Counted from the first letter of the stretch, positions 48,419-57,683 are shown. The stretch is DNA of 64,000 nt from Streptomyces sp. SKN60 (GCF_026236535.1 NZ_JAHTMW010000011.1:124001-188000), one strand, 5' to 3'. The notes: generated by a model not told the origin, from the sequence alone. A program made the numbers and translations.

Positions 48419-49842
48419 GCGGTACGTTCCTGGGGATGCCGGCCTTCCCGGCGTTCCCGGCGGCGGCGCGGGAGGCCGTGCACGACGAGACGCTGCGCGG
48501 CAACCTGCGGCACGCCACCCACACCATCCGCGACAAGCGGGCGCGGGCGGTGGCCGAGCTGGCCGACTGGGCCGAGCTGCGTGCGGCGGGGCGGCGCATC
48601 AAGGACCGGACACTCCGTCATCTCGACACCTACCTCCTCCAGTTGGAGGAGGCGGTGACGGCGGCGGGCGGCACCGTGCACTGGGCGGCGGACGCCGCCG
48701 AGGCCAACCGGATCGTCGCCGGCCTGGTGAAGGCCACGGGCGAGACCGAGGTCGTCAAGGTCAAGTCGATGGCCACCCAGGAGATCGGCCTCAACGAGGC
48801 CCTGGAGGCGGAGGGCATCCGCGCCTACGAGACCGATCTCGCCGAGCTGATCGTGCAGCTGGGCGAGGACCGGCCCTCGCACATCCTCGTGCCGGCGATC
48901 CACCGCAACCGGGGCGAGATCCGCGACATCTTCCGCACCGAGATGGGCAGATGGGGCAGGCCCGCCCCCGACGACCTCACCGACACGCCCGCCGAACTGG
49001 CCGAGGCCGCACGCCTGCACCTCCGGGAGAAGTTCCTGCGGGCCAAGGTCGGCATCTCCGGCGCCAACTTCATGGTGGCCGAGACCGGCACCCTGGTCGT
49101 CGTCGAGTCCGAGGGAAACGGCCGGATGTGCCTCACCCTTCCCGAGACGCTGATCTCGGTCGTCGGCATCGAGAAGGTCGTGCCCTCCTGGCAGGACCTG
49201 GAGGTCTTTCTGCAGACGCTGCCCCGCTCGTCGACGGCCGAGCGCATGAACCCGTACACGACGATGTGGACCGGCACCACCGACGGCGACGGCCCGCGCG
49301 CCTTCCACCTGGTGCTGCTGGACGCGGGCCGCACCGACGTCCTCGCCGACGCCACCGGCCGGCAGGCCCTGCGCTGCATCCGCTGCTCGGCCTGTCTCCA
49401 TGTCTGCCCGGTGTACGAGCGGGCCGGCGGCCACGCCTACGGCTCCGTCTACCCGGGGCCGATCGGCGCGATTCTCACGCCCCAACTGCGCGGCACCGCG
49501 AGTGAGATCGACGCCTCGCTGCCGTACGCCTCCACCCTCTGCGGGGCCTGCTACGAGGTGTGCCCGGTCGCCATCGACATCCCCGAGGTCCTGGTGCGTC
49601 TGCGCGAGCGGGTCGCCGAGGCGGGCGGACCCGGACACCGCCTGGAACGCGCGGCGATGAAGGCGGCGGCCTGGGCCCTCGACCATCCGAAGCTCCTCGC
49701 CGCCGGCGAACGCCTCGCCTCCCGCACCCGCGCCCTGCACCCGAAGAACCCGCCGGGTGCGGGGGCGTGGACGGAGAGCCGCGACCTGCCCGAGCTGCCG
49801 GCGGAGCCGTTCCGCGACTGGTGGAGGAAGAACCGCGCATGA
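48415..49842 (+). CDS. lutB: Lactate utilisation protein B (LUD and 4Fe-4S subunit)
   Basis: A 475-residue iron-sulfur protein. The N-terminal LUD domain (about 70-290, with KVKSMATQEIGLNEAL and SGANFMVAETGTLV) is followed by two ferredoxin-type clusters: CIRCSACLHVCP near residue 322 and CGACYEVCPV near residue 376. It completes the LutABC lactate-oxidising complex. Start and stop codons overlap those of lutA and lutC by 4 bp, so all three are translationally coupled. Confidence 0.94.
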   Translation: MSGTFLGMPAFPAFPAAAREAVHDETLRGNLRHATHTIRDKRARAVAELADWAELRAAGRRIKDRTLRHLDTYLLQLEEAVTAAGGTVHWAADAAEANRIVAGLVKATGETEVVKVKSMATQEIGLNEALEAEGIRAYETDLAELIVQLGEDRPSHILVPAIHRNRGEIRDIFRTEMGRWGRPAPDDLTDTPAELAEAARLHLREKFLRAKVGISGANFMVAETGTLVVVESEGNGRMCLTLPETLISVVGIEKVVPSWQDLEVFLQTLPRSSTAERMNPYTTMWTGTTDGDGPRAFHLVLLDAGRTDVLADATGRQALRCIRCSACLHVCPVYERAGGHAYGSVYPGPIGAILTPQLRGTASEIDASLPYASTLCGACYEVCPVAIDIPEVLVRLRERVAEAGGPGHRLERAAMKAAAWALDHPKLLAAGERLASRTRALHPKNPPGAGAWTESRDLPELPAEPFRDWWRKNRA

Positions 49843-50510
49843 GCACCGAGAACACCTCCCCCGCCGGGCCCGTCACCGGATCGCGGGAGCGGATCCTGGG
49901 CCGGATCCGGGCCGCCGTCGCCGGTGCGCCCGAGGCGCCCGAGCCGGAGCGGAACTATCTGCGGCAGCACGCGCCCGACGATCCGGCGGCGCTCGTCGAC
50001 CTGCTGCACGCGAACCTGGCGGACTACCGGGCCGTCGTCCACCGCACGGACGCCGCAGGCCTGGCGGGGCTCGTCGCCCGGCTGCTCGCCGGACACGGGG
50101 CCCGCGGTGTCGCCGTACCGCCGGGGCTGCCGGAGGAGTGGCTGTCCGCGCTGCCCGAGGGCATCGAACTCCGGCCGGACGAAGGCGATCTGACGTCCTA
50201 CCAGCTCGATGCGACGGACGCCGTCGTCACGGGCTGCGCGGTGGCCGTCGCCGAGACCGGCACGCTCGTCCTCGACGCCGGCCCGGCCCAGGGGCGCCGC
50301 GCACTCACCCTCGTACCCGATCTGCACGTCTGTGTCGTACGGGTGCCGGACCAGGTGGTGGCGTCGGTGCCGCTGGCGCTGCCGCGGCTCGACCCGCGGC
50401 GGCCGCTGACCTGGATCTCGGGTCCGTCGGCGACCAGCGACATCGAGCTGGACCGGGTGGAGGGCGTGCACGGGCCGCGCCGGCTCGAGGTCGTCCTCCT
50501 CTCCGAGTGA
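49839..50510 (+). CDS. lutC: Lactate utilisation protein C (LUD domain)
   Basis: A 223-residue LUD-domain protein, the third component of the lactate oxidation complex. Key segments are AVTGCAVAVAETGTLVL-like TGCAVAVAETGTLVLDAG and the C-terminal GPSATSDIE, both shared with LutC/LldG. ATG 49839 overlaps the lutB stop. Confidence 0.93.
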   Translation: MSTENTSPAGPVTGSRERILGRIRAAVAGAPEAPEPERNYLRQHAPDDPAALVDLLHANLADYRAVVHRTDAAGLAGLVARLLAGHGARGVAVPPGLPEEWLSALPEGIELRPDEGDLTSYQLDATDAVVTGCAVAVAETGTLVLDAGPAQGRRALTLVPDLHVCVVRVPDQVVASVPLALPRLDPRRPLTWISGPSATSDIELDRVEGVHGPRRLEVVLLSE

Positions 50511-50537
50511 GCCGCGGACAGGGCGGACCGGGCCGCC

Positions 50538-51392
50538 CTAGCGGAACGCGGGGAGGTTGCGGGCGACCCAGTCGGCGAACGGGGCGGCAGGCCGTCCGAG
50601 GACGGTCTCGATGTCCGGGCTGACCCGCTGCTCCGCCGGGAGCGGGACGCCGAGGACATCCAGGGTGCCGGTGACGACCTCCTCGGGCATGAAGGTCGCC
50701 AGATGCGCGTGGGCGTCCGCGCGGGAGAGCTCGACGAACTGGACCTCCTCCCCCAGCGCCTCGGCGAGGACCGCCGCTTGGCGGCGCGGGCTGATCGGCT
50801 CGGGGCCGGTCAGTTCGTAGGTGCGGCCCGCGTGCCCGGCTTCGGTGAGCGCCGCCGCGGCGACGGCGGCGATGTCCGCCGGGTCGACGACGGGCAGGGC
50901 CACGTCCCCGAACGGGGCGAGGACCGTGCGCCGGGTGCGGACGGACTCGGCCCAGGCGAAGGCGTTGGAGGCGAAGCCGCCGGGGCGCAGGACGGTGAAC
51001 TCCCGCCCCGATTCCCCGACGGCCGTCTCGAACTCCCGCAGCCGGGCGTGCGAGACGGCGTCCGGACGGGTGGCACTGACCTGCGAGGAGACGAGGACGA
51101 CGCGCTCGACTCCGGCGGCCTTGGCCGCGTCGAGGAGCGCGCTCGGGTGCTCGCCGTGGCTGTTGAGTTCGCCGCCGAGCAGTAGGAACAGGGCGCGGGA
51201 CCCGTCGAGGGCGGGGCGCAGGCTGTCGGCCGAGCCGAGGTCGGCGCGGGCCCGGCGGACGCCGGGCGCCGCCGGGGCGGCGGCCGCGGGGGCCGCCTGC
51301 CGGGACACGGCGACGACCTCTTCCCCGGCTCCGGCGAGCAGTTCCACGAGCGTGCGTCCGACGTTTCCGGTGGCACCGGTGACGGTGATCAT
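50538..51392 (-). CDS. NmrA-type NAD(P)-dependent short-chain protein
   Basis: A 284-residue atypical SDR. The N-terminal nucleotide motif is TVTGATGNVGRTL; SRALFLLLGG and FTVLRPGGFASNAFAWAES follow the NmrA/azoreductase-like family. It may be a redox sensor or quinone/azo reductase. GGGGGAGA precedes ATG 51392. It is divergent from a TetR regulator with operator repeats between, so it is the likely regulated target. Confidence 0.85.
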   Translation of the reverse strand: MITVTGATGNVGRTLVELLAGAGEEVVAVSRQAAPAAAAPAAPGVRRARADLGSADSLRPALDGSRALFLLLGGELNSHGEHPSALLDAAKAAGVERVVLVSSQVSATRPDAVSHARLREFETAVGESGREFTVLRPGGFASNAFAWAESVRTRRTVLAPFGDVALPVVDPADIAAVAAAALTEAGHAGRTYELTGPEPISPRRQAAVLAEALGEEVQFVELSRADAHAHLATFMPEEVVTGTLDVLGVPLPAEQRVSPDIETVLGRPAAPFADWVARNLPAFR

Positions 51393-51412
51393 GTCTCCCC
51401 CTGGAGTTAGTT

Positions 51413-51491
51413 AGTTAGTTGACTGACTTAGGCGAGGGACAGCAGAACACAGACGACGGGCGGTTGTCTATAGTCAGTCGGGTGACTGACT
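51413..51491. promoter_or_regulatory. TetR/NmrA operators and leaderless TetR promoter
   Basis: A perfect inverted repeat AGTCAGTC-N4-GACTGACT (51472-51491) overlaps the -10 box TATAGT (51469-51474) and the TetR start codon. A related imperfect site AGTTAGTTGACTGACT (51413-51428) lies 20 bp upstream of the NmrA-type gene, within a TTAG run (51407-51420). Initiation is expected at 51481, one base before GTG 51482. Confidence 0.72.
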
Positions 51492-52084
51492 CAGAGAATC
51501 GACGGACGCGGGCCTCGCAGAAGCGGCAGCGCCTGGTCGCTGCGGCCGCCCGGGTGCTCCATGAGCAGGGCGTCGAGCGCACCACCCTCGCCGACATCGC
51601 GCGCGAGGCGGAGGTGCCCGTGGGGAACGTCTACTACTACTTCAAGACCAAGGACGACCTGGTCCTGGCCGCGCTGTCCGAGCACCGCGCGTATCTGGCG
51701 GGGCTCACCGGACGCCTGGAGGAGCTGGCGAATCCGCGCGAGCGCCTGAAGGGCCTGGTCGAGGCCTGGGTGGAGCAGCGGGAGGTGGCGGCGCGGCGCG
51801 GCTGTCCGACCGGCACGCTCGCGGTCGAGCTCGACAAGCGGGCCGACGGAACGCTCGACGCGGAGGCCGGGGCGGTGATCCGGGAGCTGCTCGACTGGGC
51901 CGGGGCACAGTTCCGGGCCCTCGGCATGACGGACCCGGAGGGCCTGGCGCTCACCCTGGTCTCCGCGTACCAGGGGATGTCGCTGCTCACCAACGCCCTG
52001 CGCGAGCCGGAGGTGATGACCCGCGAGGGGGCCCGGCTGCTCGCGCGGCTCGACGCCCTGCGGGCGCCCGACGGTCAGCTCTGA
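51482..52084 (+). CDS. TetR-family regulator
   Basis: A 200-residue TetR protein. The N-terminal HTH is RTTLADIAREAEVPVGNVYY, followed by YFKTKDDLVLAAL. The C-terminal ligand domain is of the TetR_C type (LSEHRAYLAGL, RRGCPTGTLAVELDKR). GTG 51482 is favoured because the -10 box and operator end there; open frame extends to 51419. It is predicted to repress the divergent NmrA-type gene and itself. Confidence 0.86.
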   Translation: MTDSENRRTRASQKRQRLVAAAARVLHEQGVERTTLADIAREAEVPVGNVYYYFKTKDDLVLAALSEHRAYLAGLTGRLEELANPRERLKGLVEAWVEQREVAARRGCPTGTLAVELDKRADGTLDAEAGAVIRELLDWAGAQFRALGMTDPEGLALTLVSAYQGMSLLTNALREPEVMTREGARLLARLDALRAPDGQL

Positions 52085-52141
52085 CCGAGTACTGAGCGTC
52101 GGGCGCCGGACGCGCGCGGCGCCGGAGGCACGCGGTTCCGG

Positions 52142-53326
52142 TCAGAGGTCGAGGGGCAGTCCGGTGTAGTTCTCGGCGAGTTCGGCGGCGGCGTGCCGGG
52201 AGCCGGCGATGCGGTCGAACTGGGAGAGCTGGAGCCGGGTGTCGAAGGACTCCTGGGCGGGGTCGGTGTGGAGTGTGGTGGTCATGAAGTACGAGAAGTG
52301 CTCGGCGCGCCAGACCCTGCGCAGGCAGGTGTCGGAGTAGGCGTCGAGGAGTTCGGTCGAGCCGGTCGCGTGGTGGTGGGCGAAGGCGCGGGCGAGCACG
52401 ACGACGTCGGCGGCGGCGAGGTTGAGGCCCTTGGCGCCGGTGGGCGGGACGATGTGGGCGGCGTCGCCGGCCAGGAAGACCCGGCCGTGGCGCATGGGTT
52501 CGGTGACCGAGCTGCGCATGGGCAGGACGGCCTTCTGGGTGACGGGGCCGCGGGTGAGGCGCCAGCCGGGTTCGGCGCGCAGGGAGAGGCGGGCGTCGAG
52601 CTCGTCCCAGATGCGCTCGTCGGGCCAGTCGGCGGGGTCGGTGCCGTTGGGGACCTGGAGGTAGAGCCGGCTGACGGCGGGCGAGCGCATGCTGGCGAGG
52701 GCGAAGCCGCGCTCGGAGTGGGCGTAGATCAGCTCGTCGTAGACGGGCGGGGCGTCGGCGAGGATGCCGAGCCAGGAGTACGGATAGGTCCGCTCGTGGG
52801 TGCGGCGCAGGTGCTCGGGGACGGCGTGCCGGGTGACGCCGTGGTAGCCGTCGCAGCCGACGACGTAGTCGCAGTCGAGTATCCGCGTGCGGCCTTCGTG
52901 GGTGTAGTGGACGCGGGGGCGGTCGGTGTCGGCGCCCTCGACGGCGGTGACCTCGGCCTCGAAGCGGAGCGGGCCGCCGTCGGCGAGCTGGAGGGCGACG
53001 AGGTCCTTGACGACCTCGGTCTGGGCGTAGACCCAGACGCGCCGGCCGCCGGTGAGGCCGGGGAAGTCGATGCGGGTGGCGCGGCCGTCGTGGCGGAGTT
53101 CGATGCCGTCGTGCGCAATGCCCTCGGCGTCGAGGCGGTCGGCGGCGCCGGCGGTGCGCAGGGCGTCGACGGTGGCCTGTTCGAGGATGCCGGCGCGCTG
53201 CCGCTGTTCGACGTAGGCGCGGTCGCGGCTCTCCAGGACGACGCTGTCGATGCCGGAGCGGTGGAGCAGCCGGGCCAGGAGCAGGCCGGAGGGGCCGCCG
53301 CCGATGATGCCGACGGTGGTGCGCAT
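52142..53326 (-). CDS. pobA: 4-hydroxybenzoate 3-monooxygenase
   Basis: A 394-residue FAD-dependent aromatic hydroxylase that converts 4-hydroxybenzoate to protocatechuate with NAD(P)H. The dinucleotide motif is IIGGGPSGLLLARLL; the DG motif is VVGCDGYHG; the FAD-ribityl motif is GRVFLAGDAAHIVPPTGAKG. Length and order match PobA. GAGGAG precedes ATG 53326. It feeds the pca operon at 55-60 kb. It is divergent from the double-IclR regulator. Confidence 0.95.
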   Translation of the reverse strand: MRTTVGIIGGGPSGLLLARLLHRSGIDSVVLESRDRAYVEQRQRAGILEQATVDALRTAGAADRLDAEGIAHDGIELRHDGRATRIDFPGLTGGRRVWVYAQTEVVKDLVALQLADGGPLRFEAEVTAVEGADTDRPRVHYTHEGRTRILDCDYVVGCDGYHGVTRHAVPEHLRRTHERTYPYSWLGILADAPPVYDELIYAHSERGFALASMRSPAVSRLYLQVPNGTDPADWPDERIWDELDARLSLRAEPGWRLTRGPVTQKAVLPMRSSVTEPMRHGRVFLAGDAAHIVPPTGAKGLNLAAADVVVLARAFAHHHATGSTELLDAYSDTCLRRVWRAEHFSYFMTTTLHTDPAQESFDTRLQLSQFDRIAGSRHAAAELAENYTGLPLDL

Positions 53327-53354
53327 GGAATCTCCTCGTCGCAGCAGTTGTTCG

Positions 53355-53380
53355 CATAGTGAAGAGACTTTCACTATGAT
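53355..53380. promoter_or_regulatory. pobA/IclR operator and -10 box
   Basis: A perfect inverted repeat with nine-base arms CATAGTGAA (53355-53363) and TTCACTATG (53370-53378) and a 6-bp spacer. TATGAT (53375-53380) overlaps the right arm and may be the -10 of the regulator gene. On the other strand the repeat lies about 30 bp before the pobA start. It is the probable binding site of the IclR protein. Confidence 0.75.
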
Positions 53381-53479
53381 GGGAGTCTGGTGGCGGCCCG
53401 GTGTGCCTGTCAACGGGCTGCCGCAGCCGGTCCGCGTCGTGTTCACTACGGGGACCCGAAGATCCACCACGGAGAGCCC

Positions 53480-55159
53480 ATGCCATCGATCGACGACTCC
53501 ACCGCCGGCGCATCCGCCTCCGAAACCGCCGAGGCCCCGCCCGAGGCGGTGACGCCGCTGCTGCGCGGGATCGGCGTGCTGCGGCGGCTGACCGGGGCGG
53601 GCGGGCGGATGCCGGTCGGCGAGCTGGAGCGCGCCACCGGGCTCGCCCGCTCCACGGTCGACCGGATCACCGGCACGCTGGCCCGCATGGGCTACGTACG
53701 GATCGAGGGGCGCGACGTGGTGCTCGCGCCGCCGCTGCTCGAACTCGGCAACGCCTATCTGGCCTCCGTACGGCTGCCGGGCCTCCTGGGCGGTCTCGCC
53801 GACGCGCTCGCGGACGAACTGGACGAGTCGGTGTCGCTCGCCGTGGCCGACGGCGACGGGATCCGCTTCGTGCACCAGGCGACCCGGCGCCGCGCGATGT
53901 CGGTGAGCTTCCGCATCGGCGATCTGCTGCCGGCCGAACGCACCGCGCCGGGGCTGCTGTTCGCCTCCGCGTGGGACGCGGTCCGCTGGGCGGAGTGGCG
54001 GCAGCGGCGGGCGGCCGATCCGGCCGGGCGGGGCTTTCCCGCCGCGCCGCCGAGCGGGCGTACCGGCGCCGTGGACCTCGCCGAGCGGGCCGCCGAGGCG
54101 GGCCGGCTCGGCTGGGCGCTCGACGACCAGCTGGTGGAGCCGGGCCTGGTGGCGATCGCCGTGCCCGTACGGGACGGGGACGGGCGGATCGTCTGCGCGC
54201 TCAGCACGGTCAGCCACACCAGCCGGCACGACGCGGACTCGCTGCGCGCCGCGCTCCTTCCGCGACTGCGGGACTCGGCCGGGGCGATGGAGAAGGCGCT
54301 GCGGGAGGCGCCGGCGGAGGAGCCGGCCGCGCCCAGCGGCCTGGCCGCTTGGACCTCGGAGTCCAAGCAGGAGCTGGGACGGGAGTTCGTGGAGTCGCTG
54401 GCGCGCGGGCTCACCGTCCTCACGGCGTTCGGCACGGGCCGGGCGGCGCTGCCGCTGACGGCGGTCGCGGAGGCAACGGGGCTCGCGCGGGCGACCGCGC
54501 GGCGGGCGCTGATCACCCTGGAGCACGTCGGCTGTGTGGCGGTGGAGGGGCGGGAGTTCCGGCTGACGCCGCGCGTCCTCGACCTCGGTTTCCCGCCGCT
54601 GTCGCGCACGACGCTGACCCGGATCGCGCAGCCGCACCTGGCCGATCTGGCCGAGCGGGTGCGCGAATCGACGTCCCTCGCGGTCCTGGTGGGCGACGAG
54701 GTGCAGTACACGGGCCGGGTGGAGACCAGCCGCATCATGAACGTCCACATCACCCTCGGCACCCGCTTCCCCGCGTACGCGACCTCCATGGGCCGGGTGC
54801 TGCTCGCCGATCTCCCGCCGCAGGAGCGGGCGGCGCGCCTGGCCGGGGCGGAGCCACGGGCCCTGACCCCGTACACGGTGACGGATCGCGCGGAGCTCGG
54901 CGCGCTGCTCGACGGGGTGGCGCGGGCGGGCTACGCGCTGGTCGACCAGGAGCTGGAGGAGGGGCTGCGGTCGATCGCGATGCCGGTACGGGACGGGGCC
55001 GGGCGGGCGGTCGCCGCGGTGAACGTGGCCCTGCACGCGAGCCGCCGCTCCCCCGAGGAGTGCGTGACCGAGGTGCTGCCGGAGCTGGCGGCGGCGATCG
55101 CCGGGATCGAGGCCGATCTGCACGTCACGGAGCGGTTCTGCCGCGTGCCCGCGTACTGA
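53480..55159 (+). CDS. Duplicated IclR-family regulator (two full modules)
   Basis: A 559-residue protein built from two IclR regulators in tandem. Module 1 (about 20-275) has an HTH (MPVGELERATGLARSTVDRI) and effector domain (LDESVSLAVADGDGIRFV). Module 2 (about 300-555) has an HTH (LPLTAVAEATGLARATARRA) and effector domain (RESTSLAVLVGDEVQYTGRV). IclR proteins usually have about 250 residues and dimerise, so this chain may be an intramolecular dimer. GGAGAG precedes ATG 53480; GTG 53390 is a less likely start. It is predicted to control pobA, perhaps also pca, in response to 4-hydroxybenzoate or protocatechuate. Confidence 0.9.
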   Translation: MPSIDDSTAGASASETAEAPPEAVTPLLRGIGVLRRLTGAGGRMPVGELERATGLARSTVDRITGTLARMGYVRIEGRDVVLAPPLLELGNAYLASVRLPGLLGGLADALADELDESVSLAVADGDGIRFVHQATRRRAMSVSFRIGDLLPAERTAPGLLFASAWDAVRWAEWRQRRAADPAGRGFPAAPPSGRTGAVDLAERAAEAGRLGWALDDQLVEPGLVAIAVPVRDGDGRIVCALSTVSHTSRHDADSLRAALLPRLRDSAGAMEKALREAPAEEPAAPSGLAAWTSESKQELGREFVESLARGLTVLTAFGTGRAALPLTAVAEATGLARATARRALITLEHVGCVAVEGREFRLTPRVLDLGFPPLSRTTLTRIAQPHLADLAERVRESTSLAVLVGDEVQYTGRVETSRIMNVHITLGTRFPAYATSMGRVLLADLPPQERAARLAGAEPRALTPYTVTDRAELGALLDGVARAGYALVDQELEEGLRSIAMPVRDGAGRAVAAVNVALHASRRSPEECVTEVLPELAAAIAGIEADLHVTERFCRVPAY

Positions 55160-55182
55160 TCCGGTGACCGTTCCCCGAGCCG

Positions 55183-56322
55183 TCACTCCCCGTCCGGGTC
55201 CGCCAGGACGCGCTGGGCCACGGCGAAGGCGGCGTTGGCCGCCGGGACGCCGCAGTAGACGCCGGCCTGGAGGAGGGCGGCGGCGATCTCGGCGTCGCCG
55301 AGGCCGTTGCGGCGCGCCGCGCGGAGATGCAGGGCGAGTTCCTCGTGGTGGCCGTGGGCGACGAGCGCGGTGAGGGTGACGAGGCTGCGTTCGCGGCGCG
55401 AGAGGGTGGGGTCGGTCCAGATCTCGCCCCAGGCGTAGCGGGAGATGAAGTCCTGGAAGCGGGCGGTGAGCGGGGTCTGGCGGGCCTGGGCCCGGTCGAC
55501 ATGGGCGTCGCCGAGGACTTCGCGGCGGGTCGCCATGCCGTTCGTTCCGTTCGGAGCGGAAGGCATGCCGAAGTGCGCCCGGAGGGCGGCGGTGACGGCC
55601 GCGGGCTGTTCGGCGGGGGCCAGGTGGGAGGCGCCGGGGAGTTCGGTGAGCGCGGCGCCGGGCACGGCGTCGGCGATCTCCCTCAGATGGGCGGGCGGCG
55701 TGGCGGGGTCCTCGCGGCCGGCGATCAGCAGGGTGGGCGCGGCGATGGCGGCGAGCCGGTCGCGCAGGTCGAAGGCGGCGAGCGCGTCGCAGCAGGCGGC
55801 GTAGGCGGCGGGGTCGGCGGCGCGGTGGTCCTCGACGAGGCGCGGCACGGTGAATCCGGGGGTGAACCAGCGGGCCTCGGCGGTGTCGGCGAGCCGGGCC
55901 AGGCCGTCGCGGCGTACGTCGGCGGCCCGGGCGAGCCAGGGCTCGGCGCCGCCGAAGTGGGCGGAGGAGCAGAGCACGGCGAGCCGGTCCAGGCGTTCGC
56001 GGTGGTGGGCGGCGAGGTGGAGGCCGACGGCGCCGCCGAGGGAGACCCCGGCGTACGAGAAGCGGTCGGCGCCCAGCGTGTCGGCGAGGTCGAGGACGAG
56101 CCGGGCCAGGTCGGCGACGGTCGCGCCGGGTCCGATGAGTCCGGCGGGCGAGCCGCCGTGGCCGGGCAGGTCCCAGCGGATCACCCGGTGAGTGGCGGCC
56201 AGTTCGGGGGCGACGGCGTCCCACAGGGCGGTGGAGGTGCCGAGCGAGGGCCCGAGGATGAGCACGGGCGCCGTGGCGGGTCCCTCGGCGATGTGGTGGA
56301 GGGTGGTCGCAGTGGTGGTCAA
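55183..56322 (-). CDS. pcaL: Fused 3-oxoadipate enol-lactonase / 4-carboxymuconolactone decarboxylase
   Basis: A 379-residue bifunctional enzyme. The N-terminal alpha/beta-hydrolase (PcaD; nucleophile in AGVSLGGAVG, His in GASHLAP) is joined to a C-terminal decarboxylase (PcaC; TLSRRERSLVTLTALVAHGH, AALLQAGVYCGVPAAN). It converts carboxymuconolactone to 3-oxoadipate. The start is TTG 56322, with GGAG five bases upstream, overlapping the pcaB stop. It is the last gene of the operon. Confidence 0.93.
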   Translation of the reverse strand: MTTTATTLHHIAEGPATAPVLILGPSLGTSTALWDAVAPELAATHRVIRWDLPGHGGSPAGLIGPGATVADLARLVLDLADTLGADRFSYAGVSLGGAVGLHLAAHHRERLDRLAVLCSSAHFGGAEPWLARAADVRRDGLARLADTAEARWFTPGFTVPRLVEDHRAADPAAYAACCDALAAFDLRDRLAAIAAPTLLIAGREDPATPPAHLREIADAVPGAALTELPGASHLAPAEQPAAVTAALRAHFGMPSAPNGTNGMATRREVLGDAHVDRAQARQTPLTARFQDFISRYAWGEIWTDPTLSRRERSLVTLTALVAHGHHEELALHLRAARRNGLGDAEIAAALLQAGVYCGVPAANAAFAVAQRVLADPDGE

Positions 56323-57683
56323 CGTCGCTCCAGGGCGCGGTCGGTGAGGGTGCCGGCGTGGCCGGTGGCCCGGGCGGGGTCGGCGAGGGCGGCGAGTTCG
56401 GCGGGGTCGAGGCCGGTGGACTCCGCGTGTCCGGCGAGGAGTTCGGCGAGCGGACGGCCCTCGGTGCGGGTACGGGTGGCGAGTTCGGCGACGAGGGTCC
56501 GCGCGGCGGCGCGGCCGAGCCGGGGGGCGAGGGCCGTGGCGAGGCGTTCGGCGACGAGGAGCCCGCCGGTGCGGTCGAGGTTGGCGCGCATCGCGGCCGG
56601 GTCGACGCGGAGGGTCTCGACGAGGGCGGCGGCGTGGTGGGCGGCGCCGCCGACGAGCCGGAGCAGCTCGCGCAGGGGTTCCCATTCGGCGTGCCAGGCG
56701 CCCGCGGGCCGCTCGTCCTCGGCGGCCAGGCAGCCGTAGAGGCTCGCCGCGAGGTGCGGGGCGCGGCGGGCGGCGGAGGCGATCAGGGTGGCGCGGACCG
56801 GGTTGGCCTTGTGGGGCATGGCGGAGGAGCCGCCGCCGGTGCCCTCGGCGAGCTCGCCGATCTCGGTCCGCGACAGGGTGAGGACATCGGCGGCGATCTT
56901 CCCGAGCGCGCCCGCGGTGAGGGCGAGCACGCCGGCGAGGTCGGCGATCGGGGTGCGCAGGGTGTGCCAGGGCAACAGGGGTGCGGCCAGGCCGAGTTCG
57001 GCGGCGTACGCGGCGGGCAGCCCGGTCACGTCCCCGTCGGGGTGGCGGTCGGCGAGGGCGGCCAGGGTGCCGGCGGCGCCGCCGAGCTGGGCGGGCAGCC
57101 CGTCCCGTACCGCGGTGATCCGGTCGCGGGCGTCGAGGACGAGGCTGCGCCAGCCCGCGGCCTTGAGGCCGAAGGTGGTGGGGACGGCGTGCTGGGTGAG
57201 GGTGCGGCCGGGCATCGCGGTGTCGCGGTGGGCGGCGGCGAGGGCGGCGAGCGCCCGCTCGGCGCGGGCGAGGTCGTCCAGGACGAGGCCGAGGGTGCGG
57301 ACGGCGACCAGCATGGCGGCGGTGTCCAGGATGTCCTGGCTGGTCGCGCCGTGGTGCACGTACGGGCCCCACTCCCCCACGCGGTCGGACAGTTCGCCGA
57401 CGAGCGGGATCACCGGATTGCCGCCGGAGCGCGCCCGCAGGGCGAGCCGACGCAGCTCGTATCGGTCCGCGTCGGCGGCCGCCTCGGTGATGGCGCGCGC
57501 CGCCTCGGCGGGTACGGCCCCGGTGGCGGCCTGCGCGCGGGCGAGGGCGGCCTCGGCGTCGAGCAGGGCGCGCAGGAAGGCCCCGTCGCCGGTCGCGGCC
57601 TCGGCGGGCAGCCCTGCCCGCACGGGGTCGAGCAGCCCGCCGTCGATGGCGTGGAGCAGGTCGGCGTCCGGGTGGCCGGTCAC
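56319..57683 (-). CDS. pcaB: 3-carboxy-cis,cis-muconate cycloisomerase
   Basis: A 454-residue member of the fumarase/argininosuccinate-lyase superfamily with the signature GGGSSAMPHKANP and the conserved HGATSQDILDTA. It cyclises carboxymuconate to carboxymuconolactone. GTG 57683 overlaps the pcaG stop (GTGA), and its own stop overlaps pcaL. Confidence 0.93.
   Translation of the reverse strand: MTGHPDADLLHAIDGGLLDPVRAGLPAEAATGDGAFLRALLDAEAALARAQAATGAVPAEAARAITEAAADADRYELRRLALRARSGGNPVIPLVGELSDRVGEWGPYVHHGATSQDILDTAAMLVAVRTLGLVLDDLARAERALAALAAAHRDTAMPGRTLTQHAVPTTFGLKAAGWRSLVLDARDRITAVRDGLPAQLGGAAGTLAALADRHPDGDVTGLPAAYAAELGLAAPLLPWHTLRTPIADLAGVLALTAGALGKIAADVLTLSRTEIGELAEGTGGGSSAMPHKANPVRATLIASAARRAPHLAASLYGCLAAEDERPAGAWHAEWEPLRELLRLVGGAAHHAAALVETLRVDPAAMRANLDRTGGLLVAERLATALAPRLGRAAARTLVAELATRTRTEGRPLAELLAGHAESTGLDPAELAALADPARATGHAGTLTDRALERR

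Noticed and set aside
52142..56224. Very long minus-strand open frame covering pobA, the IclR region and beyond
   Set aside because: Only its last 394 codons (pobA) have recognisable protein character. The rest opposes the double-IclR gene and is an artefact of GC bias.
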